64,000 nt of DNA from Nitrospirota bacterium (GTDB lineage: Bacteria; Nitrospirota; Thermodesulfovibrionia; Thermodesulfovibrionales; UBA6898), in NCBI GenBank assembly GCA_021811105.1, contig JAJZPM010000003.1, positions 1 to 64,000 of the forward strand, written 5' to 3'. The position numbers and the translations under genes were made by a program. The notes below the pieces were generated by a model. It saw nothing but the letters and a program-made list of their open reading frames with translations. It ran no database searches and was not told the DNA's origin. Shown piece by piece: positions 51,646 to 61,400 of the stretch; position 1 is the first letter of the stretch, and every line of letters begins with the position of its first letter.

Positions 51646-52397
51646 CGTCTGTCGTCCTTTTCCAGGAAGCACCGCAGCCGCTGTTCGAGAAAGTGCGGGT
51701 GAGTACCCGCCTGAATGCCGGCCACCCCTTCGATGATCATCTCCCGCACCTGCAGCGCACGGTGCAGGCGGTTGTTGAGCTTTTTGGCGATCGGCAGAAG
51801 CACGAGATTCGCGATGCCGACACCGTAAATCGTCGAAACGAACGCAACCGCAATACCCGCCCCCAGCCGTCCCGGGTCCGAAAGGTTTTCCATCACATGA
51901 ATCAGGCCGAGCACCGCGCCGATAATGCCTATCGTGGGGGCAAACCCGCCTGCGGTCTCGAAGACGCGCACGATCATCTTCTGTTCGATCTCATACGTAT
52001 GCACTTCCTGCTCCATAGTTTCCCGCAGCATCCTGGCGTTCATATGATCGGAAATAAGGCGCATGCCCCTCTTCAGAAACTCGCTATGCATCCCGGGGAT
52101 TTCGGGCTCGATCGCCATAAGTCCCCGGTGCCGCAGGACCCGCGACAGCCGCACACATTCATCGATATATTGTTCGGGCCTGATCCGCTTCTCGAAAAAA
52201 ACCGCCCGCAGCGACACAAGCGCATTGCGCACGTCGCGCATCGGAAAGCTTAACAGGGTCGCCCCGAACGTCCCTCCGAACACGGTAACCGCCGCGGTCG
52301 GCTGGAGGACGGACGCAAACTTGCCGCCTTCGAGCAAATTCCCGCAGAAGACCGCGGTGAGCCCGAGGATGATGCCGAGGACGCTTGCACGGTTCAT
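51642..52397 (-). CDS. motA: Flagellar stator protein MotA (set 2)
   Basis: The protein has 251 residues with four helices and the MotA motifs GGKFASVLQPTAAVTVFGGTFGA, FAPTIGIIGAVLGLIHVM and VAFVSTIYGVGIANLVLLPIA. This pattern is close to PomA/MotA of set-2 type stators. It overlaps the PilZ gene upstream by 4 nt (ATGA). Confidence 0.94.
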   Translation of the reverse strand: MNRASVLGIILGLTAVFCGNLLEGGKFASVLQPTAAVTVFGGTFGATLLSFPMRDVRNALVSLRAVFFEKRIRPEQYIDECVRLSRVLRHRGLMAIEPEIPGMHSEFLKRGMRLISDHMNARMLRETMEQEVHTYEIEQKMIVRVFETAGGFAPTIGIIGAVLGLIHVMENLSDPGRLGAGIAVAFVSTIYGVGIANLVLLPIAKKLNNRLHRALQVREMIIEGVAGIQAGTHPHFLEQRLRCFLEKDDRR

Positions 52398-53164
52398 CGG
52401 TCCTCATTCCCCCGGTTACGAAGGTCCTGCCGGATCATATCGCGCTGTCTCATGAGCGTGTAATTGATAATCTCCTCCCTTACGTTTTCCTCGACACTCG
52501 CAAAATGGACCGCGGTCTCATAGTCTCCTTCATCCGTCGGCGTCACGCGCACCACGTGACCATAGAGCAGTACCCCGACAGGGGGTGAGGTCGGCAGCAG
52601 GAATTTCAGTTCTACAAGGTCCCTCTCTTCCATCTTCTCCCAGGTCTTGAATTTAATGCCGCTCGCACTGATATTTACCTGCCTGTCTTCGGCGTGGCTG
52701 AGTCCCGCATCCCTGACAGCCATCCGGTCGAGGACATGGGTAAGCAACCCCTGGATGTTTACGAGCATCGTCCAGAGATGGGGATTGATCGAATCGTCCG
52801 GAGGCTCTTCCAGATTCGTCCCGTCAATGAACCCCGAAATGATGCAGGACCGGAGCGGCACCGCAGCGTTCTGCACCCTGCGGGCCGCGACCGGGAAAAA
52901 GTCATCGACCCTGAAATACTCCCGGCGTTCGTTCCACAATATCTTCACGGTAAGTATCTGTCCCTCGCGCCGCAAGACCTCTGCGTAGTAGCTGCAGTCG
53001 TGAGAAGAAAGAACCAGCCGGGCACCGGGTCCGGCTTCGAAAGACAAACTCCCGCTCAGCTGGAGCGACAGTTCCCCGTCCGGCGCCGGCACGACCGTCG
53101 CCCCGTAGCTCTGCCTCCCCGATACGCAACGGAACGTGATTAGCTCGCCCGCATCAAATGCCAT
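52394..53164 (-). CDS. PilZ-domain protein (YcgR-like flagellar brake)
   Basis: The protein has 256 residues. The N-terminal half is a YcgR-N-like beta domain (about 10-100). The PilZ part starts at RREYFRVDDFFPVAARR with the cyclic-di-GMP RxxxR motif, followed by NISASGIKFKTWEKM in place of the D/NxSxxG motif. Placed ahead of motA2B2, it probably slows the motor when cyclic-di-GMP rises (inference from the YcgR family). Confidence 0.88.
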   Translation of the reverse strand: MAFDAGELITFRCVSGRQSYGATVVPAPDGELSLQLSGSLSFEAGPGARLVLSSHDCSYYAEVLRREGQILTVKILWNERREYFRVDDFFPVAARRVQNAAVPLRSCIISGFIDGTNLEEPPDDSINPHLWTMLVNIQGLLTHVLDRMAVRDAGLSHAEDRQVNISASGIKFKTWEKMEERDLVELKFLLPTSPPVGVLLYGHVVRVTPTDEGDYETAVHFASVEENVREEIINYTLMRQRDMIRQDLRNRGNEDR

Positions 53165-54635
53165 GGTTCCCCGCCTTCCCCGTGGCTGTCAGCAAGAACG
53201 CCCTCACGACCTCCCCATCAAACTGTATGTTGCTGTATCGTTGTAATTCCTCGACAGCAGTTTCGTGGGGGAGCGCCTTACGATAGGGCCGCGACGACGT
53301 CATCGCGTCGTATGTGTCCGCCACTTTCAGTATCCGCACCACCAGGGGGATCTGATCAGCGGCGAGGCCGTCGGGATATCCGTTTCCGTTGTAATCCTCA
53401 TGGTGATGCCTGATAAGTTGGCGTTCCAGGGGAAAGAACTTGATATGCTTAATGATATTGTCGCCGATCACCGGGTGCAGACGTATCTCCGCAAGCTCTT
53501 CCGCGGTGAGACGCCCCGGCTTCAGAAGGACCGTATCTCGCACGCCGATCTTACCGATGTCATGAAGGTACCCGCCGAAGCGAATGACGTCCTTGTCGTC
53601 ATCGCGTAGTTGCATCACGTCGGCGATCTCGAGGGAATACGTTGCGACACGCTCCGAGTGGCGGCGGGTGTAGATGTCCCTCGCCTCGATGCTCGTCACG
53701 AGCGACCGGAGCGTGTTTACCATATTGTTATAAAAGGCCTCGTAGAGGGCGTTATTCTCTATGCGCAGCGCAGCCTTCTTCGCAAAGGTGAGTGCAAGGG
53801 AGACCTCGTAGTCCGTGAAAGCGGTGCCGTCCTCCTTCCCCGACAGGTTGAGGATCGCAAACACCTCGTCATGGACCATGAACGGTATCGAAAAAAAAGG
53901 TACGTCAAGCAGCCTTCCGCTGTGAGGGTTGATCTCGCCCGGCAGCGCCATGTAATGACTTTTTGTCCTGATGACGTTCTCGAATATGGTCCCGTCGAGT
54001 GCGATCTCTTTCCTCATCGCCACTGTCCCCTGCTCGATCTTCAGCGTGCCGCCGTCGACGATTCCGAACGAAGCCTCCTTCAGTCCCAGCAGGCGCGATG
54101 CCATATGGACGATTTTTTCACATATCTGCCGGTTCTCGTGCAGACCGTCGAGTTCACTGCTGACCGCCTGGAATATGCTGATCTCGTAAAGGCTGCAGAA
54201 AAGTTCGCTATTGAGACGTCCTATCGTCTCTTTGTCCCCCGATGCGGAGATTTTTTCGAGTTGCCGGTTCTCACCGACGATTTTGTCCGTCAGACAGATT
54301 ACCTTGTCGAGGTTGAATGGTTTCGTAACGAAATCCTTCGCTCCCTCCTTCATCGCGCGTATGGCGTTTTCAATGGATGAAAAACCGGTGATCACCACGA
54401 TCGGCGTCGAATTGTGGAGCCTTCTCGCCTCCCTGAGGAAATCGATGCCGTTCATTCGCGGCATGCTCAGGTCGGTGAAGACGACGTCGTACCTGTTGCA
54501 GCTCAGTTTTCGCAGTCCCTCACTCCCGTCGGCCGCCATGTCGGTCTTGTACCCCCCGACGCTGTCCAGGATCTCGGACAGAACGTCGCGAACAACCGGG
54601 TCGTCGTCTACTATAAGAACCGTACCCTCACCCAT
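53154..54635 (-). CDS. Response regulator with GAF and HD-GYP domains
   Basis: The protein has 493 residues. It has a receiver domain (about 5-120, Asp55 in VVFTDLSMPRMNG), a GAF-like domain (about 145-310), and an HD-GYP domain with YLHDIGKIGVRD and RHHEDYNGNGYPDGL complete. It likely lowers cyclic-di-GMP and so opposes the PilZ brake encoded next. It overlaps both neighbours by about 8-11 nt. Confidence 0.93.
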   Translation of the reverse strand: MGEGTVLIVDDDPVVRDVLSEILDSVGGYKTDMAADGSEGLRKLSCNRYDVVFTDLSMPRMNGIDFLREARRLHNSTPIVVITGFSSIENAIRAMKEGAKDFVTKPFNLDKVICLTDKIVGENRQLEKISASGDKETIGRLNSELFCSLYEISIFQAVSSELDGLHENRQICEKIVHMASRLLGLKEASFGIVDGGTLKIEQGTVAMRKEIALDGTIFENVIRTKSHYMALPGEINPHSGRLLDVPFFSIPFMVHDEVFAILNLSGKEDGTAFTDYEVSLALTFAKKAALRIENNALYEAFYNNMVNTLRSLVTSIEARDIYTRRHSERVATYSLEIADVMQLRDDDKDVIRFGGYLHDIGKIGVRDTVLLKPGRLTAEELAEIRLHPVIGDNIIKHIKFFPLERQLIRHHHEDYNGNGYPDGLAADQIPLVVRILKVADTYDAMTSSRPYRKALPHETAVEELQRYSNIQFDGEVVRAFLLTATGKAGNHGI

Positions 54636-55206
54636 CGTCTCTGATCAGCCTCCCTCTCAAAATGTCCGCCTCCTGCTCGGTGAGTAAACTCATATTTTTT
54701 AATCGCTCCAGCCGCTCCAGCCAGTGTGTTGTTATATCGCCGTTGCGGGAGCGGGCCACGTCCTTTATGATCTCTATGTCGCGGTACGTGTCCTTCAGAT
54801 GTTCCCTAAGCTCCCGGTTGTCGCTGAGAAGGACCGCCCTCTGGAAGGCCCTTTCGGAAAGCAAAACAATTTCTTGCCCCCTGAAAGGCTTTGTAAGGTA
54901 ATAGAAAGCCCCTTCCTTCATTGCCTCGAGGGTGGTGTCGAGCGACCCGTATGCCGTAAGGATGACCACCGCCGTGTCCGCGTTGCTTCTGACCGCATGC
55001 CGGAGCACCTCTATCCCATCAGCGCCGGGCATACGCAGGTCCGTGATGACAAAATGGACGGTCTCTACCCTGAGCAGCCTGATCGCGTCAAGGCCGTCCG
55101 ATGCGGTAACGACCCTGTATCCTTCCTGAAAAAGAAGGGAAGCCACTACCTCCCTCACAATCTCATCATCGTCGGCTACCAGTATATTGAAGTCTCTTTT
55201 CTCCAT
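54628..55206 (-). CDS. Receiver-domain response regulator
   Basis: The protein has 192 residues. A receiver domain (about 5-125, Asp56 in HFVITDLRMPGADG) is followed by a helical tail without DNA-binding motif (LSDNRELREHLKDTYRDIEII). The first residues are typical (FNILVADDDEIVREV). Its output may be contact with another protein in this operon. Confidence 0.88.
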   Translation of the reverse strand: MEKRDFNILVADDDEIVREVVASLLFQEGYRVVTASDGLDAIRLLRVETVHFVITDLRMPGADGIEVLRHAVRSNADTAVVILTAYGSLDTTLEAMKEGAFYYLTKPFRGQEIVLLSERAFQRAVLLSDNRELREHLKDTYRDIEIIKDVARSRNGDITTHWLERLERLKNMSLLTEQEADILRGRLIRDDG

Positions 55207-55208
55207 GA

Positions 55209-55412
55209 CTATGTGCTCTTTATCCTTTCCAGGACTTCTTTTCTGGCCTGGTCCATTATCTGTTTCTTCTTGCCCTCAGACGATATGTTTACGATATCTC
55301 TCGTTTCTGACTGCTCAGACCGCTCCTCCTGCATCAGCGCGGACGGCTTCAGTTTCGAAAACCGGTTATAAAGCCGGAGCATATTGTCGATATTGATTTG
55401 GAATAGCGTCAT
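55209..55412 (-). CDS. Small flagellar-locus protein, FlgM/DVU0524-like
   Basis: The protein has 67 residues and is hydrophilic and helical. It ends VNISSEGKKKQIMDQARKEVLERI. A short basic protein with an ISxEGKKKQI motif at a flagellar locus resembles the DVU0524-type proteins thought to act like anti-sigma factor FlgM. It is the first gene of the operon, 2 nt before the receiver gene, and lies back to back with a sigma-28-dependent flagellin gene. Confidence 0.55.
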   Translation of the reverse strand: MTLFQINIDNMLRLYNRFSKLKPSALMQEERSEQSETRDIVNISSEGKKKQIMDQARKEVLERIKST

Positions 55413-55936
55413 GTCGTCCTCCTTGCCTTCCCGTACCTCGCCGTTCTACTGTTTTTATCGGAACTTCCGACAAAAACTTTAGGCTTCCCCGGAGAATAAC
55501 CAGCAGCCGTCCCGACTGCTCCGGATACGACTGCCGGGGGGGCCAGGACGGCACCGCAGGTCTTTGCCGCAGATAATTTTCCTGTCGCCGAATAATAAGG
55601 TGTACCATTTTTCCCCGGCATGGTCAGGGCAATCGAACGGGTCTTTCTTTTCCTTATATAATGTCCGGCCCCCCGGCGTCGTCCATACCGCCTATCATAG
55701 TGTCGAACAGCATTAAATTTGGGCCTCCCGGCAAAGAATTCCGCCGACCGCACGGGACGGGCTAAAGTTTTTCCTGGCGGCACCGATAAGAATTTTAGAG
55801 TTAAGGAATCGAGGTCGAAAAGGAGGTGCAAAGTCAGAGACCGACAGAAGTGACAGAGACAGGGCCGGGTTAACCGGCAAATGAAAACCCCGGCAAGAAT
55901 TGCCGGGACTAAAACCTTAGAAAAAGGAGAATTACA
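55413..55936. other. Divergent intergenic region before flagellin
   Basis: 524 bp with a sigma-28 promoter facing the flagellin gene (55763-55789) and a long leader. A 205-codon leftward frame overlaps it and the flagellin start but looks like noise. I see no clear promoter for the leftward operon. Confidence 0.5.
55763..55789 (+). promoter_or_regulatory. Sigma-28 (FliA) promoter of flagellin
   Basis: TAAAGTTT (55763-55770), 11 nt, then ACCGATAA (55782-55789): a near-perfect match to TAAAGTTT-N11-GCCGATAA. It lies about 148 nt before the flagellin start. Confidence 0.85.
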
Positions 55937-57091
55937 ATGGCTATCAATGATATTTCCTTGACCTCTGCGATGAGGTCGAACCTCGTAAGTCTTCAAGGCA
56001 CAGTGGACCTTCTCAGCAGGACCCAAAACAGGCTTTCTACAGGCAAGAAGGTCAACAGTGCACTCGACAACCCTCTTAACTACTTTACCGCACTGGCACT
56101 CAACAGCCGCGCAAACGATCTTGCCGGTTATAAAGACGCCATGAGCGAGGCCGTACAGACTATCAAGGCGGCCAACAATGGTATAAGCTCGATTTCGGCC
56201 CTGATTTCCCAGGCAAAGGCAGTTGCAGCATCGGCAAAGGCATCAGGCAGCGGTACCGGCAACGTGACCGCATCGATAAACGTTGGCACCCTGTCAGCCG
56301 GCGACACGATCACGATCGGCGGGACCACCTACACCGCAGTGGCAGGCACTGCTAACACTACCACGCAGTTCGCGATCGGAAGCAATGCCCAGCAGACGGC
56401 CTTTAACCTTGCTCAGCTGATCAATAGCGCAACGGAAACATGCGATTTCGTCGTAACGGCGGTCAACGGGACGTCCCTATCGGTGGGGAAATCAGTAGCT
56501 GCCGATGTCGTGGCAGGAGACATTACATTCCCCGGGACCCAGACATCGATGAGCTCTTCTTTGGTCTCCGCCAACACGGATCGGGGAAATTACGCACAGC
56601 AGTATAATACCATTATGGCGCAGCTTGACCTTGTAGCAGCGGATTCGGGATACAAAGGCGTTAACTTCCTTGCCGGGAACTCTCTTGATGTACAGTTCGG
56701 GCCGGGCGCAACCGACAAGATAACAATTGATACTAACAGCGGTAGTTTTGACGCCTCGGCAGCCGGCCTAACCATGAATGTGACTGCGACATCGAGTTGG
56801 GCCACGAACACCAACATTGATACGGATACGGCGAAGATGGATACTGCCCTGAACACACTCAAGGCACAGGCATCGAAGCTTTCTTCTAGCCTGAGCGTCA
56901 TCAACGTACGTCAGGATTGGGTAACGAGCATGACGAACACCCTCACTGAAGGCGCTGACAAGCTGACGCTTGCCGACATGAACGAAGAGGGCGCCAACAT
57001 GCTGATGCTCCAGACGAGAAACTCTCTGGGCACCACGGCATTGTCGCTTTCATCGCAGGCGGCTCAGTCGGTCCTGAGACTGTTCGGCTAA
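55937..57091 (+). CDS. fliC: Flagellin
   Basis: The protein has 384 residues. The conserved N-terminal D0/D1 part (SLQGTVDLLSRTQNRLSTGKKVNSALDNP) and C-terminal part (ANMLMLQTRNSLGTTALSLSSQAAQSVLRLFG) flank a variable Ser/Thr/Ala-rich centre (about 95-290) that is a likely glycosylation surface. One Cys is present in the centre. The AAAGGAG ribosome site precedes the ATG. It is expressed from a sigma-28 promoter and followed by flbT/flaF. Confidence 0.95.
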   Translation: MAINDISLTSAMRSNLVSLQGTVDLLSRTQNRLSTGKKVNSALDNPLNYFTALALNSRANDLAGYKDAMSEAVQTIKAANNGISSISALISQAKAVAASAKASGSGTGNVTASINVGTLSAGDTITIGGTTYTAVAGTANTTTQFAIGSNAQQTAFNLAQLINSATETCDFVVTAVNGTSLSVGKSVAADVVAGDITFPGTQTSMSSSLVSANTDRGNYAQQYNTIMAQLDLVAADSGYKGVNFLAGNSLDVQFGPGATDKITIDTNSGSFDASAAGLTMNVTATSSWATNTNIDTDTAKMDTALNTLKAQASKLSSSLSVINVRQDWVTSMTNTLTEGADKLTLADMNEEGANMLMLQTRNSLGTTALSLSSQAAQSVLRLFG

Positions 57092-57115
57092 AAAGCAACC
57101 TTGGGAAAAGGGATG

Positions 57116-57145
57116 GGGGGGAAGAAATCCTCCCCTTCTCCTTTG
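57116..57145 (+). terminator. Probable terminator or attenuator after flagellin
   Basis: A 7-bp stem GGGGGGA / TCCTCCC (one G-U pair) with loop AGAAA is followed by a weak pyrimidine tract. It would reduce readthrough from flagellin into the accessory genes. Confidence 0.45.
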
Positions 57146-57162
57146 CATATGAGGGATGAACC

Positions 57163-57648
57163 ATGAATATCATCAGTATACAGGAAAGCCTGCTTTCGCA
57201 GAATGCGACCCGGCCTACCGGAAAGAACGACTCAGCGGCAGACGACAAGCTCCGCCCTGCCGCTGTTCAGAGCGGCCCGGATGTACCGATTGTCTCATCG
57301 GGGGCGTCGAAAGCACCCCAGGTCGCCGGCTTGACCGCCGGAATCGACTATACAAAGGAACAGTTAGATACAATCCTGGTAAGTTATCCGCCCTTTTTCC
57401 CGCTCGGAACTTACCAGAGATTGGATTTGATCAGACAGGTCCAGGGGTTGCAGGACGAAGTGCACAAGTCGTCCATAGATACAGATCTAAAGAAGTCTAT
57501 CGCCGGGAGCAAGCTGTCCGAGCATGCAACTGATCAGGAAATATCAGCCGCCCTGGACGGCCTTTTCGGACTCAGGAAGAACTTGGCAGGAGACAAATCT
57601 GCATCAGGGAAGACCCAGCCGGGTGCGATCCTGGACATAAAGGTCTGA
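57163..57648 (+). CDS. Hypothetical flagellar-locus protein
   Basis: The protein has 161 residues, hydrophilic, with no signal or membrane segment. The first 60 residues are low in complexity; a helical part follows (IDYTKEQLDTILVSYPPFFPLG, LDLIRQVQGLQDEV). No family recognised. It lies between flagellin and flbT and is 10 nt from flbT, so it is probably part of the same expression unit. Confidence 0.6.
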   Translation: MNIISIQESLLSQNATRPTGKNDSAADDKLRPAAVQSGPDVPIVSSGASKAPQVAGLTAGIDYTKEQLDTILVSYPPFFPLGTYQRLDLIRQVQGLQDEVHKSSIDTDLKKSIAGSKLSEHATDQEISAALDGLFGLRKNLAGDKSASGKTQPGAILDIKV

Positions 57649-57658
57649 GGAGGGATCT

Positions 57659-58066
57659 ATGGCGCTGAAAATAGTCCTCAAGCCCCATGAGAAGCTTATC
57701 ATAGGCGGTGCGGTGATCGTAAACGGGAGGACCAGGAGCGATTTTGTTGTAGAAAACAATGTCCCCATTCTCCGGGAAAAAGACATCATGAGCCTGAAAG
57801 ATGCGGATTCTCCATGCAAAAAGATCTATTTCGTAATTCAGCTGATGTATGTCGATGAAAAAAATATTGCCGATCACCATAAGACATACTGGGAGTTGGT
57901 CAAGGCCGTGGTCGATGCCGCACCCAGCAGGAAACCGGTCCTGCACGAAATCAGCGAAAGCATTTTGCATAACAGGTACTATCAGGCGCTTAAACTTACA
58001 AGGAAATTGATTGATTATGAACAGGAGGCAATAAATAATGTACGCAACACAGCTGGCCGCATATAA
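57659..58066 (+). CDS. flbT: Flagellin mRNA regulator FlbT
   Basis: The protein has 135 residues and matches the FlbT family (LKPHEKLIIGGAVIVNGRTRSDFVVENNVPILRE, then YFVIQLMYVDE). In Caulobacter FlbT controls flagellin translation and mRNA decay; here it likely has a similar role. The ribosome site is GAGGAGG. It overlaps flaF by 29 nt in another frame. Confidence 0.88.
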   Translation: MALKIVLKPHEKLIIGGAVIVNGRTRSDFVVENNVPILREKDIMSLKDADSPCKKIYFVIQLMYVDEKNIADHHKTYWELVKAVVDAAPSRKPVLHEISESILHNRYYQALKLTRKLIDYEQEAINNVRNTAGRI

Positions 58067-58412
58067 GACCGTCCGGAAGGAAGCCATGTCGGGCCGCGAA
58101 ATAGAGGCACTTGCTCTTACTCAGGCAGCGCTGAGCCTCACCGAATGTCAGAAGAACTGGGATGCGGCAGACCGTGAGGCCAAACTCGGTGAGGCGCTCA
58201 AGATAAACCAGATGGTCTGGACCATTTTTCAGGGCGAACTAATGAAAGAAGACAACCCCCTTCCCAAACAACTCAGAGCGGACATCCTCAGCCTGAGCGT
58301 GTTTATCGACAAAAGGATCTTCGAGGTCATGGCCGATCCGGCGCCTGAAAAGCTCACCGCCATTATCAATATAAATCTCAATCTCGCAGCGGGCCTGAAG
58401 GGACAACCATGA
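58038..58412 (+). CDS. flaF: Flagellar biosynthesis regulator FlaF
   Basis: The protein has 124 residues and matches FlaF (AYKTVRKEAMSGREIEALALTQAA, QMVWTIFQGEL). FlaF acts with FlbT as activator of flagellin synthesis in alphaproteobacteria. The start ATG has AGGAGG upstream, inside flbT. The gene ends 34 nt from the convergent glycosyltransferase gene. Confidence 0.87.
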   Translation: MYATQLAAYKTVRKEAMSGREIEALALTQAALSLTECQKNWDAADREAKLGEALKINQMVWTIFQGELMKEDNPLPKQLRADILSLSVFIDKRIFEVMADPAPEKLTAIININLNLAAGLKGQP

Positions 58413-58445
58413 CCGGCTGCACGTGACTATACGGCCAAGCTAACA

Positions 58446-61400
58446 CTATGCCCGGCAGGTAGCCATGAGGTCCGTCATCTCACTGCTGCGGTATCCGCCT
58501 TCGAGGCCCGCCTCAAGAAGGCAGATGGCATCCTGAACCCTGCCGGCTGCAATAAAGAGTCTGGACATGCCGCAGATATATTCGGTAAAGTTGTACCCCA
58601 TCTTGCGCATTTTCCTGAAATATGCCAGCCTCTGATCTTGTCCCTCATCCCTGCAATGCGCAACCGCAAGTGCGGCGACGGCCGGCACATATTCGGGGAA
58701 CGCACAGTGCAATCTGTCGAGCCTTGAAATAGCCTCTTCACAATTTCCGACAACGAGCTCACAGGTAGCAAGGTTGATACATGCCTCTTTGGAGTGCGGG
58801 GCAAGTTCCACCGCACGCCGCGACGCAGCAAGGGCCTCCTCAAATTTATGGAGCATCAGATAGGCATACCCCATATTGAAAAACGCCGAGGCCTTGTGAG
58901 GGGCCAGTTTGATGAATCGCTGCCATAACTCAACAGCCTCTTCATGGCGCTTGAGTTCGCCTGCCTGCACTGCAAGTTCATGGAGCGCCTTCGGATCGCT
59001 CTCCTTCTCCTGAAGTTTCTTTTTGCCGAGCAGATAATACGCTTCAGCCTTTACCGCCTTACTTTCTTTGTTGAGCTTTCCATAATGGTGAACAGGGATG
59101 GGGCAGAGCTCGACTCCAACGCCCGCCTTCTCCAGTGAGGCCTCGACCCCTTCATGCACATAATTTGCAAATCTGATCGTCTCGAGGTTCGGGAATAACC
59201 GTGTCTTCCTGCTCGGGTTCCATCCGGTGCCAGCCTCCTCGCCCCCATAGCATCCGTCATTCGGGCTCCACCCCTCTATGCTCGGGTCATCAATATAATT
59301 TCTTGTATCAAAGGCATAAGCCCTGGGCCGTTCGGACTGAACGCCGAGCATACGGACAAAGGCCTCCTGGTCCTTAGGGGAGATGACCTCGTCGGCGTCG
59401 AGGGCGAATATCCAGTCCCCCGATGCCCTTGACAACGACTCGTTCCTCGCCTCGGCAAAACTCCCCGTCCACACAAAATCATATACCTTCGCGCCGAATA
59501 CCCGCGCGATATCCTTCGTCCGGTCGGAAGAACCCGTGTCCACCACGATCATCTCGTCGGCGAGCCTTCTCATGCTCCTCAGACATCTCGCCAAATTCCC
59601 CTCCTCGTTCTTCACGATCATGCATAGAGACAGTGTGCCACGCCCCTTTTCTGTCCGGTCTATCTCCTTCGCCCCAATCGTATTCCGCACCTCAAGTCCG
59701 GCTGCCAGGATACCGTCATCCACGCCAAAGGTCGCCATCGCGTCTTCGACCTCTTCAATTGCCGTGTCCCGCTTGCCCTGCCGTATCAGGACATCTATCA
59801 ACAAAAAAACTATCCTCCTGCACTGCGGATACAGGTCCCTCGCCTCCCTAAGAATCTTCTCGGCACCGGGGAACGCTTCCGTTGCAGCCACTGCGGAATA
59901 GTACGCTGAGGCGGCATCCGCGTTCGTCGGAGAAAGGATAAACCCCTTCTCGAGAAACCCCAGCCCCTCTTCTTGCCGGCCTTCGGACCATGCCAGCACC
60001 CCGATGTTCGTATGGGCCTCACCATATCCGGGATCGGCCTCAAGCGCCTTCTCGAAAAAATCCTTCGCATTCCTCCGGTCTTGCCGCTTGAATGCTAGGA
60101 CACCCTTGAGGTTCAATGCCGCAGCCGACGACTGCTCCAGACGGAGGGCACTGTCTGCATATGCTCCCGCTTCATCATCCAGCCCCAATCCCTCCTTGCA
60201 GTATCCGATCAGCTCCAGTTGCCTTGTCTCCTCATCTCCCGCAGGAATCGTCCAAAGCGCATCAAGGGCGTCCTGAAACCTCTTTTCCTCTATCAACATC
60301 TCGGCAAGTGCGTAATAAAGCGCCCTGTCATCCGGCGCATGCCCGATTCCCTCTGCATACTTCTCAACCGCCTTCCCGATATCGCCCCTGAGTCTCAGCT
60401 CATCTGCCTTCTCCCGTGCCGTGACGGCAAGGATCCTTTCCATGAGAGGGCCCTGCGTATCTATCCCGCACCACTTCTCCGCAAATATCTTCTTGTTCGC
60501 CGCCATCGCCGAGACGTAATCCACCTTATTCCCGGCAAAGCTCCTGCTCCCATAATGATGGATAAACACATCTCCCGCGATGAAGTTCCTGTATCCCTCC
60601 AGCACAGCCCGAAGGCAGAAATCGTCGTCTTCGAAATTTCCTGAGCCGAAGCCTTCGTCCAGAAGCCCCACCCTTTCGACAAGCTCCCGCCTGAACAGCA
60701 TACAGAAACCGACCACCCTCCTTGACGGTATGAGCCGATGCCTGTTCTTCACCCGAAAGATTTGTGCAAATTCGGGGAGCCCGTCCATTGAGTCGTATTC
60801 GATCTTCGCAACCTTTTGAATCCCGCTGATGTTGTTTGTCATGGGGCCGACGATGCCGATATCAGGGGCGCTGTTCAGGCACTCCTTCATCCTCCGGAGC
60901 CAGTTTTCGGTTACCACGACGTCGTTGTTCAAAAGCAGGATATACTCTCCGGAGGCGGCCTCGATTCCCTGGTTGCACCCCCTGGCAAAACCGAGGTTCA
61001 TGTTGTTTTCAATGAGCTTGTAGTTCGGATTCTTCTTTACGAGTTTCTGCAGCCACTGGACAGTCCCATCGCGGGAACCGTTGTCTATGAATATGATCTC
61101 ATGCTTCTGAGTCGTATGTCTTCTGATGCTCTCGATGCATTCTTTTGTGTACCTGAGTTCGTTAAAGGTAAGGATGACCAGGGAAGTCAGGTCTTTTACG
61201 CGGTCTCTGCGCTCGATCCGGGCGGGGGGAAACAGCCGGCCCGGAAGATCACCCGAACGGGAAGGGGAACCACACGGTGCATCTCCTTCCCGTGCCTCCT
61301 GTCTGTCCGCCTTTCCGGCCGCGCAACATTCATCAAGCAGCCGCGACAGCTCAGGGCTGAGCCTGCCACGCTCCTGAAGCGGCCGAAGAACTGCAACAAC

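Noticed and set aside
55409-56026. 205-codon leftward frame across the flagellin start
   Set aside because: Arg/Pro-rich composition, antisense to the flagellin N-terminus, overlaps the sigma-28 promoter, and has no recognisable content.
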